NCBI GenBank assembly: GCA_015227615.1
Contig: JAALGZ010000013.1
Location: 930,001-994,000 of the forward strand
DNA length: 64,000 nt
Reading direction: 5' to 3'
DNA from: Labyrinthula sp. Ha
Taxonomy: Eukaryota; Sar; Bigyra; Labyrinthulida; Labyrinthulaceae
Positions within the stretch are counted from its first letter, which is position 1, and each line of letters begins with the position of its first letter. The position numbers and the translations under genes were made by a program. Of the stretch, positions 35,446-46,400 are shown piece by piece. A model generated the notes under the pieces. It worked only from the letters and a program-made list of their open reading frames with translations. It was not told the origin of the DNA and ran no database searches.

Positions 35446-38400
35446 TAGTCTAGAATCTTCCTTCGATATGATATTGTTCTCAAGAGTCGAGTGTAGACAA
35501 TATAATCTAGTACGGCATTTATTAAAATATTATCAAAGATAACACTTATCTATATAAAATGGCGTACGAGTCATATCCCTAAGTTAAGAAAAGGCTACAA
35601 TAAGCAGTGCAAACCCCAAGACAAAGTTTCTGTAGACAAACCTGAATTTTCAGTTCCATAAAATCCCGTTGCATTTCTATTAGCAACCTCATTTTCTTTA
35701 ATAAAGAAACTTTTTGTTACTATTTGATAGAATCGAATTCTTTTTTGCTTCTAGTATGAAGAGGAAACTTATACTTTGGGGATTTTTATTCAATAATATA
35801 TGGGATACTGCTATGTATCATGTTTATTGTGTTCCCCGATAAGAATCCGCTATAGCCGTTAAACAAGACATCTCAATATTGGATAGTAGTACCAACGGTA
35901 GATGATTCTAACAGAAACAGAACGCAATTTCCATTTTGCTTTGCGGAACAATTTATCGAAGATATTACTGATCAGTTCTCAGTAGAGATTTGACTCTTGA
36001 GAGTGTGTATCGTAGTAAAAGATCTTACCAAATTATAAGAAGATAACATTCTATATATATTTGTTTTATTTCATCCTTGGGAAGAAATGTATTAGTTGGA
36101 AGGTGAGTTCAGGTGTAGGGGCAAAGTGAGGTAAGTTAGTTGTCAAACAATGGAGGATCCTCTAACCATGTTCAGGGAGTTTTGAACAAGTTCATAACTC
36201 ATTTAATAAGGTCAATACGTACCAATATTCCTCATAAACCTTCAACAATAAAATTTGGCTGGAAACTCAATGAGATTTTTTTGGAGTTTAAATACACTTT
36301 CTTGTAAGCTTAAAGTTTTTTTTCACGCGAACTTCTAGTAAGTATGTGAATGTCCACATGTGCACCAAATCTGTGTCCTATGAAACGTTTTATTATCATG
36401 CGACAACTTCATCTAACAAAATTTTGTTTTCTAATGTGTACTAAAAACCAAGTCATGAATTATATTCAGGCTTCCAGCGTAAAACTAGAATACACATCGT
36501 GAAACTGTTCAGTTAAGTTCAGAGGTTCTTCAACCTAAACGAATACTAGAGACTAGAAATCAAATTAATTCCGCTTTTAGTAGAAGCTAATGGTATAGTT
36601 TGATAGGATAAGAGTAATTGGTCTCATGTTCTAGTTGCATAAAGTCAGCAATTAAGATGTTAATCTTAGAATTCACGTAATTAAGTTTTACTTAATCTAG
36701 TTTCCTAACTATTGTTGAAAGTGTGCATTTCATGATTTACTAAGAAGGCAAATGCCAATACTTACTACTGTCTATTGACAGAGTCCTCGTGTTTTAACAC
36801 TTTTGAGGCGATGAATGCAATTGTTACAATAAAATTAGAGCTCCTCGATGAAACAAGTAATAGTACTCAGGAAATAAAGCTTGAGCTAAATCAACGAAAA
36901 AATAAATGATGAAAATGAATGCATAACATAACATGATAGATTAAGAACGTTGTTCTTAAATATTGGTTGACTATTAGTTTCATATGAATTGAAAAGTTCA
37001 TAATCTTCAGGATTGTGGGTAAGATGTCCATTTATGAACGCGTTAGCTTTTGACATTGTCTTGATAAATCACAAGCAGCTTCGTCCCAGAAAGACAGTAA
37101 GTTTCTCACTTAAGAATAGTTTCCATTATGAGAGCAGGATAATACAAGTTGAGGATTTTCTAGCAGGCGAAGCTAGGTTAAATGCGATAGCTAGCAGCAA
37201 AACCTTGGATATCATTAGTTCTTGGGACCTTAACTATGGTAAGTAGGGGTATGTTAACGGTTTTAAACATGTAATAAGCGCTAGATGTAAAAGTGAAGCT
37301 ATTCTAGAAGATGTAGCTGCTACTCAGGATATTTTTTAACTTGTTTATCTATGAAATGAAATACTGATTGCATAAGAACCATGCCAGTATATTATAACCT
37401 TCCCTGTATTCTTTAGGAGATTTAGATCATATGGCGTTTATTAATTTTCCCTGGGACGCGTATAATCTCCCTCACAATATGCTTCATAGAAAAATTTAAA
37501 GAGTTTCAATACAGCGAAAGGAAATAGCCTCATAGAGAAAACTCTTTTTCCTCCGCTGATTGTTCATGTATCCTACTTACCTTACATTTAAATTTTGATA
37601 CAATCCGCTGTAGACTCTCAGATTCAAGACTTCAAGGTTGCTTCAATTAATTTCAACGATATTTTTCATTAATATACCTTCAAAACCCATTGAACTGAGA
37701 CTAGGCATATTATTTTCGTAATAGCTATCAGAAACTAAGAAGGACAAGACAATGACAATGTTGTACAAAGAGCAAACAAATACGCTCTAATAAGAGAATT
37801 CTCCTTTCTGATTCGGTGCAAAACGAAGCAAGGAATAATAAATTAAGTATATAAAAACAGTAAGATACATATATCCTTCTCTTTGATAACGTTTGCCTAC
37901 AAGTCATATGACACATTCTCTTATAAATCAACTTGGTCTGGAAAAGAACCCTCTGCTAGGTCATAAGATCCATCGCTGTTTCACCCTTTAAAAAAACACC
38001 AGGAAACCTTATAGTAGTGAGATATAATTTAGCAATACTAAGAAAAGAGCAACCAAAGAATTCCAAGTCGGGATGGGAAATATTTAAAACTGAAGGTTCA
38101 GAACACATTCTCAAGTTTTGTAAATATCCATCAACTTAGCTGTCTCGCCCATATTTAGGGAAAGTACACTTTTAAGAATTATAAGATAATCTCTGTTAGC
38201 CTATGTAATTCGGCTTCTTACGAACTAGGTTTCTGAAGAGGTACAATTAATTAGAAACTCATAAAATTTGCTTGGTTAAAAAGAGTCGTTGCTTACTTAA
38301 ATTATTAAATGAATATCAAATCGTAAAAAGTTACTTCGACTTTAGTTAAATGCTTTTTAGAGAAGATGTATTTCCATAATAAGCCCATATCTTTGGGGTT

Positions 38401-40264
38401 AGCAATTTATCTCAATACATAGTTCTACTTTTATTGCGGTAGACCCGTTGATCGTGAACACGTTTACCATCAAGAACTAACTAAACTTCTAATTGAATCA
38501 AATATCACAGTACATTGTACACCAAATTTATCAGTCAAATTTCGAATAGCAGTTCTTGCATTATTCTAGATATGAATTTCAAAGAAAATTTAAACCTGCT
38601 TAAATGGTCATGATAGTTCATCTCGTGTTTCTTCATGGTCCTTAAGATGTTAAATCTAATTGCCCCCACAAAGAATTAGACACTATGAGAGTTAGAAAAT
38701 GAAATTTGAAAGACCCGAATCTAATAAAGAGGGAAGTAGCTATTTTCTCTTCATTAGTGTTCTGTGAGTTTTATTCATAGTCTGTTTTTGGTTGCACTAT
38801 CGACTAAACGATAGTACTAGTTCTTAGGTTGGTTACATCAGGTAAATTCTGTGGCTATATAGCTACAACTGGTATTTTATTAGTATCTAAGTCGGAATAT
38901 GTTTTTCCTGAATGTCAAAGTTATATGAGGTTAAGTATGAGAAGCAAGAGTTTTTCTTTTCAATAAACTCAATTATTATAAAGCTACGACGAAGAAAATA
39001 ACTTTCAAGTGGTTTTACATTTATAGTGTTATCAATAGTCAAGATTCTTTTGATAAGCAACCAATAACAGGTGTACCAAAATAATTCCCCTTCAAAAATA
39101 TCTTGTCACCGTCTCCATATTTGGTTTACCTCAAAGTTTCTGTTACATGGTATATTTCGTGGACAATTCATTTATCATTTCTTCTTATTGCTATGGCATG
39201 TAAAGTGACATTTCCGTTGAGAAGTTCTAAGGTCATAATACCGCAGGTAGAGTTCTTATTATTAACCTATACCGGAAAGAATACGAAAAACACTTAGTAA
39301 CAGAAATAGAATAACTAATTTATGGTCAATTTCAGCTGACAGCATGATTGTGTATACTAGAGAACAATCTTTTCAAGTTTACCATTAGAGTGTCCCAAGA
39401 CAAAATTCAACTGAAATATTCCTTATTCACATTTTTTTGTTACATCAGCAACAGATCTCTCAAAATAATTATATTCCTAGGTTTGACTATATCGTCAGTT
39501 GGTACTTAATTTAATTAACTTTCCTTAGAGACCTAGTGCTCGGGAGTTGCAAAGTATTAGAAGCACAAACAGCTTTTCATTAGGTTCCAGTAAAATTCTT
39601 GAAAAACAGGAATAAAAGATTTTTGCATGCTAAACGAAACTTTTTATAATTTTAGAAGTTATGTGCAATGTCATCAGTTAATAAATAGTCTTTGCCGCTT
39701 TGAGGCAGGTTGGGAACATATTGGGGCATTTTTTCTAGCAGCTTGGGTTGTCCTGGTATAACTCGCTTGACTCAAATTTTTTCTGACTTTAGTTATTCGA
39801 ACGAAATTATTTATATATTCGTTATTTCTGAAAATTAATCGAATTAGTTTAAATATAGTTTATTTTAGTTTCTAATAGATTTCCATGTATAGTAGCTAGA
39901 CTCATTCTTGTTCAAGCCCTTTCTGGGTTTGCTTGTCACATGGCAAAAACTTAGACAGTTAATCCTTAGGTGAATCCCAATAGAAAACTCCTGCTAAGTA
40001 GACTTATTTTCGTTGTATCACCTACAAATATTTTCTGGTTCATAAAATCTGTGCTTCTAGTTTGTTTTGCTTAACGTGCGTTTAGTTATTGTAGTTTTTA
40101 TTTAAAAGCAAGAAATCTATTTTCATAAAGTCTTACTTTATAGAGGATTTTATTTCAATGAGAATATATATAGCTTAATTTTTGATTTAGAGAATAAAGC
40201 TATCTCGGTTAAATGAAACTATGTATAATATCGAAGTCTGTTGGTTCACAAAGTTCATCAAAAA
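35446..40264. other. Gene-free AT-rich stretch
   Basis: Only short chance frames on both strands. I found no conserved protein wording, tRNA or clear repeat over these 4.8 kb. Confidence 0.45.
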
Positions 40265-40337
40265 GGTCACGGCCGGGTTCGAACCAGCGATCTTGACGGT
40301 GTAAACGTCACGCGTTAACCAACTGCGCCACGCGACC
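40265..40337 (-). tRNA. tRNA-Val (anticodon UAC)
   Basis: The minus strand folds as a complete 73-base cloverleaf. The acceptor stem GGTCGCG pairs with CGTGACC, with one G-T pair. The D arm has three pairs around AGTTGGTTAA. The anticodon stem TGACG/CGTCA closes the loop TTTACAC, whose anticodon TAC reads GUA valine codons. The T arm is GCTGG/CCGGC with the loop TTCGAAC. The A and B boxes are intact. CCA is not encoded and there is no intron. It lies about 110 bp upstream of the TMEM14-like gene on the other strand. Confidence 0.95.
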
Positions 40338-40449
40338 TATTTTTGGTCACGGTTAGATGTTTTATTCTACAATAGGTCGTCCCTTCTCTTCAATTATAAG
40401 AAGACACTTCATTTCTTCATCCTGCAAACAATAGAGAGAGAGAAGAAAA

Positions 40450-40909
40450 ATGTTAGACTTTTGTGTAACTTTACCATATGGATTCCTATTAGCCCTGGGA
40501 GGAACTTTTGGATACTTCAAAACTGGGAGTACCAAATCACTTATGTTCGGTAAATGTTCTGCTTTCCAACCTTAATTTCCCCGAAATTTATTAACATTTA
40601 GGTGGCGGATTTGGCATAGCACTTATGTTCCTTGGTTATTTATCCCTTCAATCATATAACTACGCTAAGTACAACTATCAAAATGATAAGTTTCCCTCCA
40701 AAATTTATCTCGTGTTCAATTTGTTCATTTCGGCTGGAGTTACAGCTGTCATGGGAAAAAGATATATGGACACTGGAAAAGTTATGCCAGCAGCTGTTGT
40801 ATGTGGTTTGAGTTTGCTTGTATCATTGTTTTATGTGAAAAAAATTTTGCATACTCAACTTTACGGTCATAAAAAATTCACCAAAGAAGAGACGAAGAAG
40901 GATTCCTAG
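40450..40909 (+). CDS. TMEM14 family small membrane protein, one 52-nt intron
   Basis: Exons 40450-40549 and 40602-40909 give a 135-aa protein; the intron 40550-40601 is GT...AG with a TTAAC branch-like motif near its end. The first exon supplies the family start: FCVTLPYGFLLALGG followed by GYFKTGSTKSL. The second exon continues GGGFGIALMFLGYLSLQ. About four hydrophobic helices cover the protein, as in TMEM14/UPF0136 proteins, which sit in mitochondrial, plastid or ER membranes. Mammalian TMEM14C supports haem synthesis by moving protoporphyrinogen, and plant FAX proteins of this family export fatty acids. Here it lies 137 bp upstream of a porphobilinogen synthase gene on the same strand, a suggestive haem neighbourhood, although eukaryotic adjacency is weak evidence. 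The C-terminal tail is lysine-rich. Confidence 0.9.
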
Positions 40910-41046
40910 CCGTTTGTTCGTTCAACTTTAACAGTTAAATCAAAGTTCTGTTTGTTTACGACGTTTTTCTTGGTCTTCTGTGTTTTTTATTTGAGTACTT
41001 AAATTTTGAAATAGAGATATTTTGAAACAATAGGAAAACAAGAAAT

Positions 41047-42102
41047 ATGAATATCCACGCAAGTTTATATCACCCAGCAAGTAGAGCTTGGTCGGAGCCA
41101 CAGCTTCACAGCTCACAGTTAGTTTACCCGATATTTGTAACAGACAAGGTCCACGACAAAGAAATAGCTGGTTTTGAGCCTAATGTAAAATATCCTCCTG
41201 TTTTTACTGAGTAGGTTCAGTGGGGAAGTGGAGAAGAAGGCACTTACAAAAGTGTGGTGCAACATTTAAGGATGTTGGAGAAAAAGGGTTTGCGAAGCGT
41301 TATGGTTTTTGGGGTTATTGCGGATGAGCTGAAAGATGAAACAGGAAGTTATGGACTAAGCGAAAAAAACCCGGCAACAATTGTGACGAGGTTAATCCGT
41401 ACAGAGATCCCTAGTTTGCAAGTTTTGGTTGATGTCTGCATCGATGAATACACCTCACACGGTCATTGTGGATCTTTGAAAAATGATCCTACCGTTTTCT
41501 CTGAGGTTGAAGAAGAAAAGATAATTAATAACAAGGAATCTGTGAAGATCTTAGCAGACCTTAGTTTATGTTTTGCCAAAGCAGGTGCGCACTATGTTTG
41601 TCCATCTGATATGATGGATAATCGGGTAAAAGCTATTCGAGAAATTCTCGACGCTAATGGATACAGACACGTGGCAATTATGAGTTATACTTCAAAGAAG
41701 GCCAGTGTAATGTATGCTCCTTTTCGTCTAGCTGTTGATTCAACATTTAAAGGCGACCGTAAGAGATACCAGCAGCCTGTTGGAAGCACAGACCACGCAG
41801 CTCAGGCATTGATTAGAGATTTGGAGGAGGGAGCAAGTGTAGTCTTGGTGAAGCCTGCTTTGTTCTACGCTGATATTATTAGCAACTTTAAGAGAAGGAT
41901 GGAAATTGGTGGGATAAGAAGTGTTCCTATAGCCACTTATATTGTTTCCGGAGAGTATGTGATGCTTAAGCAATATGGAGAAGGCTGCGGGGCTTTGGAA
42001 AGTGTTGTCATGGAAAGCCATGTGAGCATGCTAAGGGCAGGTGCTAGCATACTTATCACATATTTTACGCCAATGATTTTGGATATACTCCAACAGAACT
42101 AG
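41047..42102 (+). CDS. Porphobilinogen synthase (delta-aminolevulinate dehydratase), one 30-nt intron
   Basis: This enzyme joins two 5-aminolevulinate molecules into porphobilinogen, the second step of haem synthesis. Exons 41047-41184 and 41215-42102 encode 341 aa, close to the usual 330-340. The intron 41185-41214 is 30 nt (GT...AG, phase 0) and holds an in-frame TAG. Removing it also deletes residues with no counterpart in other family members. Both catalytic lysines are present: SYTSKKAS (Lys207) and VKPALFYAD (Lys259). PFR, SGEY and ITYFTP are also conserved. The metal-site loop reads DVCIDEYTSHGHCG. Two zinc cysteines (121 and 131) are kept, but the middle one of the animal/yeast triad is Asp123. 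Overall wording is nearer to yeast and animals than to the magnesium-dependent plastid type. The start matches the family's N-terminal arm. Confidence 0.92.
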
Positions 42103-42588
42103 CAGAGCAATATACTCTTATTCTGCATAAAAATAAGTTTTAGAAAAGAATTTCTCATCTAGCTCTACCCTTTTAACAACTTTCTTCCACTGCAATACTA
42201 GATATTTATATCTGAAGAACAGAAGTCTTCCATACGCTCACCTACCATTCCATGTATTCTATAGGGATATACTTGGAAACTAGCATTTTTGTCACGCATG
42301 CTTCTGTATATATATATATATATATAGGATACTATATAATATTTAAGAGGTTCATAGAGAACACTCTTTGGTTTATGTTTTACCTTAGTCGAATATTTTT
42401 GCAATGATGGAGGGAAAACCAAGTCGCCAATTGCTGACTCCTCAAAAACTCATCCCTGCCCATATCCTATTACAAACGGGTATTTGGATACTTCCTTTCT
42501 GTTTCTCTAAATCTTCTAGTGTCAATACCGTTTTGATATAGTGGCTAAAAAGTGTCATAGTCTAAGTTGGACAATAGCTCAGTTCGTT

Positions 42589-42816
42589 TCAACCTTGTAT
42601 TGAACTGAGAAAAGAATAAATAAAAGATAACTCCGAACGCATGGTAGTGAACAACTTTTTTATTCTAAGAGCTGTGCATAAGCAAAGAAACTTTAGAGTG
42701 AAGGTTCGTTTATCTTTTTCTTGCTCTGCTTCAAGTGCTTTCCTTTCAACAAATCGACTCAAGAAACTTATGACCTGTCCATGCATTCTCTCTTCTTCCA
42801 GTACAAACTCCACCAT
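42589..42816 (-). CDS. Small ORF downstream of TRAPPC2L, copy 1 (75 aa, doubtful)
   Basis: A 75-codon frame starts at an ATG and encodes a charged, helical protein (VEFVLEEERMHGQ, then ERKALEAEQEKDKR). The same frame continues upstream past a single TGA to another ATG. It is conserved only because it lies within the near-identical duplication, so conservation gives no support. It may be the last exon of a gene, a decayed gene or chance. Confidence 0.25.
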   Translation of the reverse strand: MVEFVLEEERMHGQVISFLSRFVERKALEAEQEKDKRTFTLKFLCLCTALRIKKLFTTMRSELSFIYSFLSSIQG

Positions 42817-42953
42817 TTCCAAAGAAATTATACTTCAAGATCTTATAACAAAAGTTATCAATATGTTTGATGTGCTCACTAAACGAAGCGTAAAAGAGAT
42901 CATATTAACTGCAAGAGAGGAAAAAGGGATCCTCATTTCTGTGAGTAGAAAGT

Positions 42954-43415
42954 TTACACCAGATAATTGCTTGTGAGAACTTGAATCTTCTCATCAAAAC
43001 CTTTTACTTCCAATATCTTTTCTGGGTGAAAAAATGGGTTCATTTGTATTTTAACAAAAAGATCATTCACAGACATGAAAAACAGTTTTACCCTCTCTTC
43101 TACAATTTGCTTTTTGAAGTTATCAAATAATAGAATGAACTTAATATTTGCACAAGTTATATAAGCATAAATTTTATTAGTTCCAAACTCAGCAACTTGT
43201 TTTACGAAATTATTCGTGTTCGTGTGAGAATATCTTTCAATCATGTCTAAGGACGAGAAAAGAGCCAATTGATGCTGCTCTGCTTTTTCTGAGACAAGTC
43301 GATTAATACAAGATGGAAATTTTATCTTTTCAGGAACCGATGGTGATAATTGTAGGTCATAAATTATATCATTTGACGCAACTACAGCGAACACGATGGT
43401 CGGAGTATTTGTCAT
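42954..43415 (-). CDS. TRAPPC2L: TRAPP complex subunit 2-like (sedlin family), copy 1
   Basis: The 153-aa protein has the longin-like sedlin fold. An N-terminal strand IVFAVVASND is followed by helix-rich middle parts. Then come KIYAYITCANIKFILLFD and a C-terminal helix ending near NPFFHPEK, matching TRAPPC2L wording (VYGYVTNSKVKFVMVVD and CNPFYNPG). TRAPP complexes tether vesicles and activate Rab GTPases at the Golgi. The start is the ATG at 43415; a further upstream reading frame exists but lacks an ATG. There is no signal peptide or intron. The protein is identical, residue for residue, to the second copy at 57596, and the gene lies in an inverted duplication. Which copy is ancestral is not clear from sequence alone; the breakpoint lies only about 40 bp upstream of the start, so the promoters largely differ. 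Confidence 0.88.
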   Translation of the reverse strand: MTNTPTIVFAVVASNDIIYDLQLSPSVPEKIKFPSCINRLVSEKAEQHQLALFSSLDMIERYSHTNTNNFVKQVAEFGTNKIYAYITCANIKFILLFDNFKKQIVEERVKLFFMSVNDLFVKIQMNPFFHPEKILEVKGFDEKIQVLTSNYLV

Positions 43416-43454
43416 AATTTCTTGTTCTTCTTTCTTTACAGATTTGCCCAAAAT

Positions 43455-46400
43455 ACAAGTTAGAGAAAATGCAGAAATTGAGAACCCGTATTCTAGATAT
43501 GAAAAGTTAATATTTCACAAGTCCTAATTGAGTAAGTGCTTTCATTGAGGTTAAAGATGGAGAGATTTAGAAAACAAAAAATTATTAACTTCACATACTA
43601 AGTATTTTTTTTCAGTCTATAAATATTCTTTGCTAAGTCTTTTCACATCTGCAAGAGCGCACCAATGTGTCTAGTTGATGAATTCAATAGCAGAATCTAA
43701 GAAATCGGCAAGAAAACGGGTTTCGTAGATGATACGAGTAATATTGAATGTTCTCATGTCCCTAGCTATAGTTCTGTTAACAATTAGACTAATCGGAATG
43801 GCTGTCCTTGCTGACTACATGGGTTATTAAATATTACAGGATTTCCGTGGTGTTATCAATCGAGGCCAATGATCTAACGGGTACGAACCTGGGGAATTAT
43901 CTAACTAAGTTGCATCTTTAACTATGGTGTTTCATCATACCGTTAAAGGAGCCATTGGTTTGATCTGGCTTGAGCTTTACCTTCTTCGTTCCTGTTTTCC
44001 CTGGATTCGTTATGACTGGTTTCGGTTTAGTGATTTTCCCTCTGTGAAAATGAATTTTCTAATGTATTCTTGCCTAAGACGTCTCAATGACTAAATACTG
44101 GAAGGCTGTTAAGTTTGTAGCATTTTCTGTTCAATAACCTGATATACGTAGGTATTAAAGAAGAGGGGCTCAAAATATGAAGGGGGTTCCGCTACTCCTG
44201 GTAGTTCAGAATGAGATACACTGTGCAGCTTAGAATTTCTACTGGAATTGACATACACATTCTAAACATTGATCTTTAGTTTTGCTTCTTTTCCTAATTC
44301 TTCCTAGGCTTTGGAAGAGTTTCATATGCTATTGTGGGTTTAGTCTTGAGAAAGCATATTTTGAAGTCGCATATAGGCTAAGGAAAATATTTTTTGTGGT
44401 GAATGTGTATGTTCTGTCTTTATTTCTCAGGTTGTACCCCATATGTTTTTGAATGATTATTTTTTACTGTCTCTATGGATGCTTCTTTGTGTCCTATTTT
44501 TTCCTTGTCTACTTCAGAAACCAGAAGAAGAAAGAATATGCGTGCTCAAAAAAGAATTGTTCAATTGTGTTGGTTCTTAGCTTCTGCAGCTCAAGCAATG
44601 GTACAAAACAATTGATAATAGTTGTATGCGGGAAGCTTGCGGATTTTTTGTAGCTTTGAAAAAGGAGGAGTGTTGCAGGCAGACAATGAGGTACGACAGG
44701 AGCTGATTTGTCAACTTCGATGTGCGTTTATAGCAGATTGAACGGTGGGCTTAGCTACCTAAATCCAATAGCTAGAGTAGACATCGTGGCTGTAGTTCGC
44801 TCATTCAAAAAGTCAAGAAGCACAGTCCTGGTGATCTGTACTATTATTTTTAGATTCCTAGCTAAGTTCAATTGATCCATGAATATATTATTTTCTTCTG
44901 GTAGAAGTTACATATAATCTCTTTTCATTATAAATGTTTTTAGATTCTCCTTCCCTCAAGGTTTTGAGAACTATAAAGCTATATTTATTTGCCAATAATT
45001 TTTGTTCTTGGTATTGTCTAGGGTTTTCTTAACATACTAGGAAAGCTGTCCGGAATCATATTTATATTGCTACTCAAGTTCGAATGTCCATGTTTGAAAG
45101 AAAGTGGGATCGCAATCATCGACCTCGCACTAGAGACAGGTGCTAATTTTTATTCACTGGTTCATGATATGCAGTCTTAACTATTGCGTGGGACAATGCT
45201 ATAATACTAATATCCTGGAAAACGCACACCAGACAAAATAAGCAAAACTTGATATTCAATATCACAGTAACACAGAAATTTTATCATCAAAATTAGTGAT
45301 CTAGTATCTTGAATACTTTTCCCTTAGCATATGTTCTTATTATTTCAGCACATTGACGGGGTGTAGTAACAAAGAATTCGTCATACATACAGCAAAACCT
45401 CTACATCAGCAGATGAAGACACATCTTCGAAGGAAGTTAAAAAATTGCTCTCAGAATATTGAAGCAACTGTGAACAAATTTCATAGGACTTTGTTTTAAT
45501 AATCTAGTTTAGCTGCTTCATAAACACAGACTTTGGAAAGATACTGTGAACTTATACCTCGCTCATGTGTTAGTCCCCATGCTTCAATCTTCTAATGAAT
45601 TAATCTTTCTCCAAGAAACACCAGTAGCATGTTGTGTAAAGAAAGTTTCCTTATCTTATATAACTAAAATATTCATTGTTGAGATTGAAATAGAAGAAAT
45701 TACATTTCGAACCATTAGCATATATTATATGGAACTACTTCATAAGTTCCTCTAGTAAGAATAAATCTCTGGTTTAGCTTTCAAGAAGAGAGTACTAAAA
45801 ATTTAAAACATTTTTATTTATTAATCTCATTTTCCCTAGAGGTAAATAATATATTTCTCTAGAATTTTTATTTTTGGTGGGACATGTTTCTGCTCATTAT
45901 ATATCATACAAGACTATTTCTAGATTGCATTATATTCTAAATTTTATAGGATTGATACTTCTAAAGAATTCTGAATACAAAAAAAGATGGCAAAAATTCA
46001 TGAAGAATTTACTGAGTGAGAGGAAAAATAATTTTGAGTCTTACTCTTTGTACTGGTTTTTAGTTCTTCAGGATATTATTTATGAAGTAGCACACCACTC
46101 CTTGCCATATATGTTGCACACGTGTAGCGACCCGTGTAATATTTTCGTGATATAACAATTAAATTTTATGGTTTTGGAACCATTTTTTGCGCAATACAGA
46201 GGTTTTCAACCTAATTTGAGTAAATTTTGAGATCAAGATGTATATCACTTGAGATACTAATCATCTATTCCACCTTTTTATAAGTTCATAATTTGGGGTT
46301 CTGATTTGTTTTGACCTTTTAAAGCCTTTTCAGGTAATTTATCGCCATCTTGATACTCTTCTTTAGTCTATGAAGTTTAAATTCGCATTTTTTTTCCTTT

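Larger units (their letters stand above)
42492..43454. repeat. Left arm of a 963-bp inverted duplication
   Basis: This segment equals the reverse complement of 57557-58519. The only difference I noticed is one base near the edge (position 42530 region, CCG here against CCA in the other copy). It contains the complete TRAPPC2L coding region and about 460 bp downstream of it. Similarity stops abruptly at both ends. Confidence 0.9.

Noticed and set aside
41047-41214. Porphobilinogen synthase as a pseudogene or a sign of a reassigned TAG codon
   Set aside because: The TAG lies inside a 30-nt GT-AG stretch whose removal restores the family alignment. All other genes in the window use TAA, TAG and TGA as normal stops.
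42641-42976. 111-codon frame antisense to the small ORF beside TRAPPC2L (also at 58035-58370)
   Set aside because: Its serine-rich composition is what the reverse of a glutamate-rich frame gives, and it overlaps the end of TRAPPC2L. Treated as a shadow.
45874-46155. 93-codon frame in the 9.4-kb gene-free stretch
   Set aside because: Composition matches AT-rich chance translation and no motif is present.
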